From positions 5,496,001-5,560,000 of the forward strand of contig NC_092568.1 in assembly GCF_037975245.1 (NCBI RefSeq): 64,000 nucleotides of DNA, written 5' to 3'. This DNA comes from Apostichopus japonicus (taxonomy: Eukaryota; Echinodermata; Holothuroidea; Aspidochirotida; Stichopodidae). This document shows, in pieces, positions 55,577-64,000 of the stretch. Below the pieces are notes generated by a model that was not told the origin of the DNA, did no database searches, and saw nothing but the letters and a program-made list of their open reading frames with translations. The number at the start of each line of letters is the position of its first letter. Within the stretch, counting starts at the first letter, position 1. The translations under genes were made by a program, and so were the position numbers.

Positions 55577-55938
55577 CCGCTTACCTGTCTCCCCACAACA
55601 TTTGCACCTCATTCTACCGTGTCTAGTATGCCCTGGTAATCTTTTAAAACTGTGCACCCTCAGTGACCGGTCCCTTCCGGTCAATGCCCTTCCTTCTCAT
55701 TCTGCCATCCAAAGTGTTTACTCATGCGTTTTCGTAGTGGATTCAAATCGTTCGAAAACTGCCCGGATTACATTGGATTATTACCTTCTTTACATCCTAT
55801 TGGATTGCTAAGCGTTTCAACAGCCTATTACAGCCTGATTTATAAGTATTCTTTTCTTAATAGGGAAGGGAGTTTGGGAGCTGTTTTTAGTGTGCAACTC
55901 ACGCCCATGTGTTCGTTTGTGGGGAGACAGGTAAGCGG
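55577..55938. repeat. Perfect 22-bp inverted repeat bounding 362 bp
   Basis: The arm at 55577-55598 begins CCGCTTACCTG and ends CCCCACAA; it is repeated exactly in inverse at 55917-55938. The enclosed DNA is less AT-rich than its surroundings. It could be a MITE or an inverted duplication of a splice-donor region, since the right arm contains CAG|GTAAGC. Confidence 0.65.
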
Positions 55939-56810
55939 GTCACTCGTAAATATATAAACCAGTAAGTTTTATAATATGCACTGTAATAAAGTGTGTAATA
56001 AATATAGTCAAACTATGTACTGAGTAAAATAAGCGGTTTTGAGAAATCCTTTCATGGATAATTGATGAATGGGCTTAAATTTTGCTGAAATGCAATAATT
56101 CTCTGTTATAAATATTACAAGGTTTTTTTTGCTTTAGTGACCATAAATAAGGAGTAAAAGGTGTTTTTCATGTTGGGGGGGGGGGGCAAAAATTGTTGTC
56201 TTTAAAAGTTGACATGGGATTACTCAAATCGTTGTTTACAGAATTGTATTTACGTTACTGTTTCTGCTATAGGGAGCATTGACATATCTTTACTGCATGC
56301 AGTCAGGTAGTAAACCCCCTCAACTACCAGCTTGTGTACTGATGTGGAATTGTATTGGACAAGAAAATTGTCTGGACTTTGCCTCATGCTAGGCTGTTTG
56401 GATAAGTGCTTTTGAATATATATATGTATATAAATCTTGGTGTTACGTTTACCATGTCAAGAAGTAACAGTTTTATCTGTGTAGCTGTCGCAAATACTGC
56501 AGGCGATGTTAAAGATCGAAGCAGCCATCAAGGAAAATAAAGCGTTTTATGTTCACTATCCTGTGATATTCTGTGAAATTTCTTCATGGTATGATGGTCC
56601 TTTGATCAGAACAATAATCATGAAGGAGATTTGTAAAATGCAGAGTAAGTTCCAGTTCCTTTGTCAACTTTGACAGACATTTTACCAAACATGAATTTGT
56701 TCATTAATATTATACATTACTGCAGGGCTGATGTTTAGGAGGCAACTCTTGTTTGTCGTGTGCAGACTGGCAGGGTTTATCCCCCTAAATTTAAGATTGA
56801 GATATCTCAT

Positions 56811-57038
56811 ATATATATGCAATTATTAAAGTAGCTTTTTCTAGTTATCATGGACAAACTTTGTGATGTATTTTGTATAGGGGTGTATATATATGCAATT
56901 ATTAAAGTAGCCTTTTCTAGTTATCATGGACAAACTTTGTGATGTATTTTGTATAGGGGTGTATATATATGCAATTATTAAAGTAGCTTTTTCTAGTTAT
57001 CATGGACAAACTTTGTGATGTATTTTGTATAGGGGTGT
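56811..57038. repeat. Tandem triplication, 76-bp unit
   Basis: Three almost identical copies ('tatatatgcaattattaaag', 'ttatcatggacaaactttgt', 'gatgtattttgtatagggg') with a period of exactly 76. The middle copy differs by one base (agcc for agct). The near-identity indicates a recent duplication. Confidence 0.95.
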
Positions 57039-58237
57039 TCACGTCTATAAGCTACTCCAAGCTTCTTACAAGTGGGCATTCCTTAGTCTCTTTCTCTATG
57101 AAATTATCATGTGCTGTGTATGACTATGTTGTTTATTTCAAAATTGACTGAAGTAATAAAGTTCAGATTGAATGAATGAATGATCATGCAATTTCTGTGT
57201 ATTTTGACCTGATCATTTGTTGTCTAGGTTGGAGTGGAGCCAAAGAAAGTGGTTCATCTACACATTTTGGAGAAATAGTAAGGAAGTCACGTAAAACAAC
57301 AATTATTGTGCTTCTGTACTCATTCGTTCTGGAAATTGGTGTGATACTGGGTATCAGACTCACATTGATAAAAACTCATGAATAAGAATGTTGTTGCCCT
57401 CTATTGACATGGAAATGGAATGCTTTGTACATGCATGGTAGATTGATTGCTCATATCATGAGCTAAAAGCATTCTTTTGATGGAAGTCAAAGGTTATGTG
57501 AGGTCAACATGGGCCAAAACATTGTTTATGGTGAGGTCAAGCCTACAGAGGTCAAAATGTGAAAGCCATTAGAGTATCTTCTCCCAAGAATCTTTAACCT
57601 AGGTAAAGTTTGTATACAGTACAGTATGGTTTTGATGTGATGATTTGCAGCAAGCCCGCAGTTACAGTACTTAGCTTATTAAGTTTAAAAACTTAATGAT
57701 ATCATTGTACTAACTACCCAATCCCCTTGAAAAGCCAGAAGCAAAGGCTTTTTGCTGTGTAAAAGAATTTCAGCTTTGATATTACTGTACACTTGTGGCA
57801 AGAAACCCATTAGGAGAATTGTTGTTCTGGTTAAACATGAAAACAGCAGAATACTGTGCACAAAGCAACAGAACAAAAGCAGTTATTTGACTCCAATGAT
57901 AGGACAACAACACCTTTCAAGGATAGACTCTGTTTGTCAGCAGAGGTTACAGGAAGCTTTCATAATGGTATGCATCGATTTTAACAACTCTCATTCCATG
58001 GAAGTCAGTCATTTGAAGTTTATATGACAAATTATGACACAGCTAGTTATTACAAATTTTCTGGCCCAAGGTTATTCAATGACAATGGGACTGTTGTATT
58101 TTTTGTCGTACTTTCTTGAATCCATACTATATTTCACATCAGAGCAACAGAAGGTACAGTACTGTACTGTATACTTTTACAGACAGTTTTAAAAGTACTG
58201 CTATGTGAGTAGTATTTAGTGTGATTTATTTGTGTCT

Positions 58238-58332
58238 GAGGGAGAAACAGGAGGACGGGAGGGAGGGAGGGGGGAGATGAAGGGAAAGACAAATAAGGAC
58301 TGGTGGAGGGATGGGAGTGGGGAGGGGGGAGA
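58238..58332. repeat. Polypurine-rich tract
   Basis: G/A-dominated stretch ('gggagggagggagggggga', 'ggagtggggaggggggaga') with few interruptions. No other signal. Confidence 0.6.
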
Positions 58333-59651
58333 CAATCTTGAGGGGCTGAGTTGAGAAAGGGCTTGTCAATTTTGGTACTGTACACTCAATTTCAGGTTTG
58401 CCAACATGAACTACTGGTTTATTATTTTGCTACTTACCACTTGCCTACAGGTACTGTTCTTATCACATTGTACAATGTGTTGGGAATATATATTTTACAA
58501 CAAAGCCACAAAAATAAGGTGGTACACTACAGGCGAAAGTTTGTTCTATATGTATTTTTATATAGGCTATTCTTTTCATTAACAAGATTCTTAATCTACA
58601 TATTTGTCACTATATTTTATAGGTATTTTAACTTTTACAGCCTATGATTGGGATTTATTTTGAGTTAGTAGGTAGTTTAACTTTACAGCTGTTTGTTGGG
58701 ATAATTTTTGGCATCATTTTATGCCATTTTGCAGAAATGTAAAGCATTTTGTGATAGTTTTGATAGAGCTCATTAAAACAAAAAAATACCCTTTGAGTGG
58801 ATTATTAGCACATTGTAAACTTTTGAAATTTGCAAGTTGTTAGTATTAAATAGGCACACCATGTACCGCAGCTTCAAAGGATTCGGATACTTGCCGAAAG
58901 TTGCTATCAATGTGTAACCTTGCTTTCATGTCTCTATAAACAAAGATAAAAATATGTCTCTATATAAACAAAGATTAAAATATAGGGTTGCACAAGGAGA
59001 GACTCTCCTGCATGTTGATATCTTGCAGAAAATGAGAATTGTGTTCTGTTAATAGTTTGGGAACATTTTGGTGACATTTGGTGGGATTTGGAATTTGCTC
59101 TGGTTTTTTATATAAAAGAAGATCAACGATGACTAATATTCAGGTTAACAATTTTCAGACTGGTCATGGAACAAGATGTAGGATTCAAAGACAAACATCA
59201 TACACATTTTTTGTGTTTTCGTGTCTTAGCACCCGACATTCTTTTGAAATAGTTCCATCATATTTGGGTTATTTTTAGCCTATAGGATGAATGCATCAAA
59301 CTTTTCCAACTTTTTCAACTTTTCCAAGTAGTACATCCTGTCTGTGAAATGTCAAAGTTGAGATATGAGGTAAGAAGACTTCCACAAACCATTTGAAATG
59401 TATACCTGTACAGTACAACCTTTTTCTGTACTCCTTTCGAAATCAATCGACCAACTTTTCTCCACCCATTTTAGCAGTGATTAAATTATGATTTTCTGAT
59501 TGTTCATCAGTCTGTGCATTGCTTATTCATTCATACTAATCTAGTTAATTATTATACATAGATATAAACATTGAAATCTATGTCAGATGTGTTAAATCAT
59601 GTATGTACAATGTCAAAATTGGGCAATTGCTGTTCAAAAAAGAAAGTGGGT

Positions 59652-59708
59652 CTGACGTTCCGAACCTAGCAGCCTCTGAAGTAGATCCTGCTAGGATCGA
59701 AACGTCAG
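59652..59708. repeat. Long hairpin, two 21-bp arms with 15-base loop
   Basis: The left arm starts CTGACGTTCCGAAC and the right arm ends CGAAACGTCAG. The arms pair over 21 positions with two mismatches, around the loop 'cctctgaagtagatc'. The sequence resembles inverted-repeat units I associate with dispersed elements in marine invertebrates; the family is unassigned. Confidence 0.75.
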
Positions 59709-62700
59709 GCCATCTTACTTTTACACATTCTCTTATACACAGGCTCTTTAGTGGATAAGCAGTTTGCTAACAGTTTTTTTATAGTTTTTTTTTTCAAACA
59801 GAAAAGTGTGTGAGCAACCCTGTCAATTGGCAAACCTATTTCTGTAGGGCCTTATATTGTACGTTTTTTAAACATGCTATGTTAGAGTGTTATTTTAATC
59901 TGTTTTCCTAACATTTATGAGGTATTGAAAACAGGATTGAAGATAAAATTTGAATTCAGCTCAATATAGCAAATTATAAACTGATAATGATGTCATTATT
60001 GTAATTATTAATATTGAAACCCAACATGTTGTACCCTACAAGTACTGATAATTCTTACTTAGCATTAACAAAACTGATTCTTGAGTTAAATGATCGCTGC
60101 AAACTTGTGATATTTAGATATTTTCATGCATGCTTTTTTTAGGTGGCCGAAAGAGTTAAACGTGGTTTAAAAGTTGGCCAAACTTTGTTTAATTCGGTTG
60201 TAGTCATTTACTCTATAGAAGTGCTGTTACCCAAGGGAGAAATTGGGAATTACCAAATGTGGAGGTTTTGATTCATCCCTATGGTATATTCATAAATATT
60301 CTGATTGCGCTACAGTATTTGACAGACTCATTGACTTGTACTGTATTGACAGTATATGGGAAGTTACAGAATTATTTTCTAACCACCAGTAAACATATCT
60401 TGAATGAATATATTGTCCCTATTGTAAAAACTATGTTCTATTAAATAAGAGGACTAATGAGTCGATTGCTGCATGAGTAAATTAAATTAAAGTTTCCCTT
60501 TATGGCATTTTCCATTCTGTTCCAGAAAACCATTGAATTAGACAGACCTGTTTGTCAAATGAAAAACTGTGATTTCTATCAGATTGTGAAATATTGGTAA
60601 ATGAAGGCTGCAAGCAGAATCTAACAGCTGAAACTGACATTGATTGTATTATTCCTGTACAAAACACCTTAACATATCAAATCACTCTTCGTTTGTCCCT
60701 GAAATATTGTGAACTTTCTGTTTCATAAAAATTGCAATTTCCTTTTTTGCAATCATTGCGATAGTGATGGAGAAGATGAAATATCGAACCAAATATGGTG
60801 TCAGCTAGTGTATGCTTGCGAGTTGGGCTTCCACTCAAATATATTACTAACAATTTTGATAAAATCTTGGTGAATTTTTTCAGTTGAACTAAGGTGCTAG
60901 AATTTACAAAACAGTTGAATACAATTAAATGTTGGACCTGAATTGGACGACTGATTTTCATTAACTTTTACTGTCACTGTGTCACAGCTAGAGTACTTGT
61001 TGTGACATGCATTACACTGTCACAGAGAATATATTGAATATCATAATAAAAGGTTAAAAACATAACCTGCATGTCAGATTTCAACAGATTTCAACTTGTT
61101 GGAGGTTCCCACATCTTTTAATACCAAGGATTCTGCTAAACAGTATATATGACATCAGAAAATCAAAAAATTGCCAACAAAAAGGGGGTTATACTTTAAA
61201 GAAAAGCTTTCATGGTAGATGTGCACTATTTAACACGATACTTTTTGTGATTTAGTCATCTGGACCTATTATATCTATGGCTGAAACAGTTGTAAGCTAT
61301 TGTAAGCTGTATCTGTCAAGTCATTTTATTTTATGCTGACAGCAAGTCTTACATTGTTATCCAGTAGTTTTTTTTAATTGCTATTGGTTTGTCTTAGCTC
61401 TAAACTAAAAAGGGACCAAGTTCAGATCTTTGTTACCAAGAAAATACTGCAAAAGAGGGGCACTTTAATATTCTTTCAAATTTCAATAATTGTGTTCATG
61501 GTGGTTAACTTGTTGTTATATTTATGTTGGAATGGTAAAGTACAGTATTGGCTACATTTTACAAGTTTTTTTTATCATGTTCTCTTGTGTTAAGGAGGTA
61601 GGGAGAGTGGGTGGGGAGGGGGGGGGGAAGAGTGGGGCTAAGAGGTTGACTAATTGGTTATGATGAACTTTAAATTACATTGCATAATGCAGTAAAACTT
61701 TGTAGAGGATTGTAACTATCAGGGAATATGGGTGGTCTTCTCAGGCTTTCGCCCGGTACTAATTAAGATGTATAAGTTACGGGTGAGCGCTCAGTAAATT
61801 CAGAAGTAAGTTGACAACATTGTGTTTGATAGTGAGAGAGGCAAAAGGACAATTTTATTTGATTATTGGAAGGATATGTATTTGTTTGGTCTCAAAGATT
61901 ATATGTAGAAAGAGGAGTTAAACCAGCAAATGTCAACAAGCCGTTCCCTCCTCAAGCACTCTGACATTTTCGTCGCTTTGGTTAAGTAAATAAATGAGAG
62001 GTAATGAAGTTAAGTAGTACAGAAGAACTACCACTGTTTAGTCTCACCCTGGAAGTAATAATACCATGGTTACAGGTCCAGTTGGGTCAGTCAATTTATC
62101 AAGGTTATTGTTGATGCAGTTTTTTTTTATATTTCCTGCAAGTCAAGTCGGGTTTTTTGCTGGTGGTTGCTAAACTTTCAAACAGTGTGTAGTCAGTATG
62201 TGGTTTCAAAGTAAACTTCACAGGTTAATCTTGAATTTTAATTCAAGGTGTAAAAATACAGTAGGTTACAAAGTACAAATAAAAAACTGGTGTAGCAAAG
62301 AGGTTGATCCAGTAGAGCCCTGAATGGAAATTTTGAAAAGAGTGTATATCTCTCACTCATGTGTGAACCAGAGTAGTTGTTCCTCTACGAATAACTACTG
62401 TATGACAAATTCTACATATATATGAATCTGTGTTTTAGTTAACTAATTCAACAAGTGTAAAAGAAGCCAACACTTGTGGGGTGTTACATTAGGCCCCTCA
62501 TTCAGAATTATGCGATGCATCCTGTATCTCGTGGGTTTGTAAACGTATGTGGGACATTGAACTCACATTACACATTACAAGTCTGGTCATCTCTCTGTAT
62601 TGGACATAAATTTGAGCATTTTCAAACATATCTGCTAACTGGTTTCAATAATACTTTCCTGAATTTTGTCTCAACTACTTAAAATTGTTGTTAGACTTTA

Positions 62701-64000
62701 GTCAGAGTGACATTTTTAAAGAATTTTATAATATAAATTAGAATTTTTTTGTTACAAAACTGAACATTTTGTTTATCTTTACAACAGCAGAATTGGGGAA
62801 GCTTTTTAGTTGCTATTTTCAAGCTTTGTGGGAGTATGTAGAAACTGGTTCTTAAACATGACAATTTAGCAAAGATCCTTACATTTGACTCATTTCGAAG
62901 GTTTCTTTCGATCTTTGAGTCGTCTGTCAACTTCCTGTCGGGATTCACTCATGAAGAGGAGGTATAAATGCATTAATTTGAATTTCCCTATGCCAAAATT
63001 TGTGTTATTTATGTTGTGGTTTCAAAACTGTTAATTACAGACATGTACAGTACAGGTGTATACACAAGAGAGAGTACAGTATTATGTAGATTTCTGTTGC
63101 GGTGATAATTGCTTACGTAGCTGTGTCATAAAATCCAGGCAATTACTTCTGTCTTGTTGAATGAATGGAACTTATCGCTGATAACTAGGTATAATAGTGA
63201 AAGTAACAGAGGAGGACTTAAGGATTTGTGCTTTCAATTCCAGCAGACCTTGCAAATACCGTTTGGCCATGTATATCGTTGTGGAAACTTACTGTAAGCC
63301 CTTGTCTAAAGGGTAAGTGTAAAACTAGCTGTTCTGTAACAGTGTTATACATGTAGCAATGTGCGTGTTGCTTGGAATTCTTCAGTACTTTACCAGGGAA
63401 GACAAATATCGTTTAAGATGGGGAATTTCCTGGTGGCAGAAGTTGATTACTATATGTCAAACTGTTTGCGGTACATTTACTGGAATGCTAGGTGAATACT
63501 AAATCCTGGTAGCGAAGTTTATTGTGAAGAATATGGACTTTTAATAGTTTGGTATTATTCATGCAGGTATGTATGGCAACAGGGTAACATCACATCATTG
63601 TTTACTGCAGTTGAACGGTAAATGTCTTCATTGTTCATGTGCAAATCACTTCCAAGTTGCTGACAATAAATACTCCCAATTGGTAAATCATATTTCAATC
63701 AGAGATAAACAATAAGAATATCAAAGATTATTGAAAGGTTTTGATGGACATGTATTTCCGCCTAAGTGCCAGTGGTCATTTTACTTTGGCTCTTGTTCAG
63801 TTTGGATGGTGGCTTTTAAAAAACTTGATCTACATTGACTTTCAGATGGACAGGCTCATCTCGTAAAATGATACTTTATCATTAATATTTCCCTTTAAAC
63901 TAACATCATTACTTAGTGTTTTCTTCACTGGTAGTATGTCTCAACATTGCTTCCACTTGACAACATACAGAGGTTTAATTGTACCATGTAAAAAAGAAAC

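Larger units (their letters stand above)
57039..64000. other. Region with scattered splice-bounded candidate exons, gene unproven
   Basis: Several short open segments have good acceptors and donors: 58396-58450 (cag|GTTTGC to ACAG|gtactg), 59329-59369 (ending GAG|gtaaga), 60143 onward (tttttttag|GTGG), 63244-63311 (ccag|CAGACC to AAAGG|gtaagt) and 63386-63491 (ttcag|TACT to CTAG|gtgaat). Phases agree for the first three. I do not recognise any peptide, and AT-rich introns can produce such chains by chance, so no CDS is called. Confidence 0.25.

Noticed and set aside
55503-55811. 102-codon plus-strand frame between the 22-bp inverted repeats
   Set aside because: No recognisable protein words, and competing frames are open; it may be old element sequence.
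56485-56644. Open segment LSQILQAMLKIEAAIKEN... between gtag and a strong AGA|gtaagt donor
   Set aside because: It looks exon-like, but its exit phase does not fit the frame needed downstream at 57.2-58.4 kb; kept only as a weak possibility.
57176-57385. 69-codon frame ending in a membrane-like helix
   Set aside because: An alternative frame after the same acceptor is equally open and neither peptide is recognised; the hydrophobic run is what AT-rich DNA yields by chance.

Overview
The window is eukaryotic nuclear DNA: AT-rich, intron-rich, with long gene-poor stretches, microsatellites, long G/C homopolymers and layered mobile elements. An expanded-type chondroitin sulfotransferase (CHST15-like) gene, an RCE1 tail with animal-like wording and the style of the repeats suggest a marine invertebrate deuterostome, most likely an echinoderm. 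That assignment is inference, not proof. No rRNA, tRNA or CRISPR was seen.

Layout. (1) 1-223: last coding exon of RCE1, the CAAX prenyl endopeptidase (+), then a 3'UTR and intergenic DNA to about 6.8 kb. (2) 6.8-14.2 kb: a mobile-element nest. A 6,224-bp DNA transposon (7745-13968) with CCCAG termini sits in a dispersed repeat (family R1), flanked by a duplicated TA. The uninterrupted R1 sequence is present at 37.2-37.6 kb and gives the exact empty site. The transposon carries subterminal tandem arrays built on an 11-bp rhythm, a minus-strand two-exon CDS that reads as a DUF4806 domain, an internal inverted-repeat element, and a copy of a second dispersed repeat (R2). (3) 15455-18010: complete three-exon gene for a 410-aa pseudokinase (+), STK35/PDIK1L-like, with a GC-AG first intron. 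(4) 21764-28932: complete eight-exon gene for a 432-aa type II Golgi sulfotransferase of the CHST15 family (+), with R1-family repeats in intron 2. (5) 29-53 kb: no convincing gene; microsatellites, an R1 copy, old GGTCA-rich repeats and a striking cluster of perfect CRE palindromes (TGACGTCA) from 21.7 to 37.1 kb. (6) 53-64 kb: possible beginning and scattered candidate exons of one or more unrecognised plus-strand transcripts, in DNA very rich in TACAGTA/TACTGTA, plus several tandem and inverted repeats.

The three recognised host genes are on the same strand but belong to unrelated pathways (CAAX protein processing, kinase-fold signalling, glycosaminoglycan sulfation), so no functional cluster is claimed. 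The exon models rest on splice-site consensus, phase continuity and motif order; all three close exactly in frame. The most unusual system is the TA-flanked DUF4806-encoding transposon with helically phased terminal arrays.
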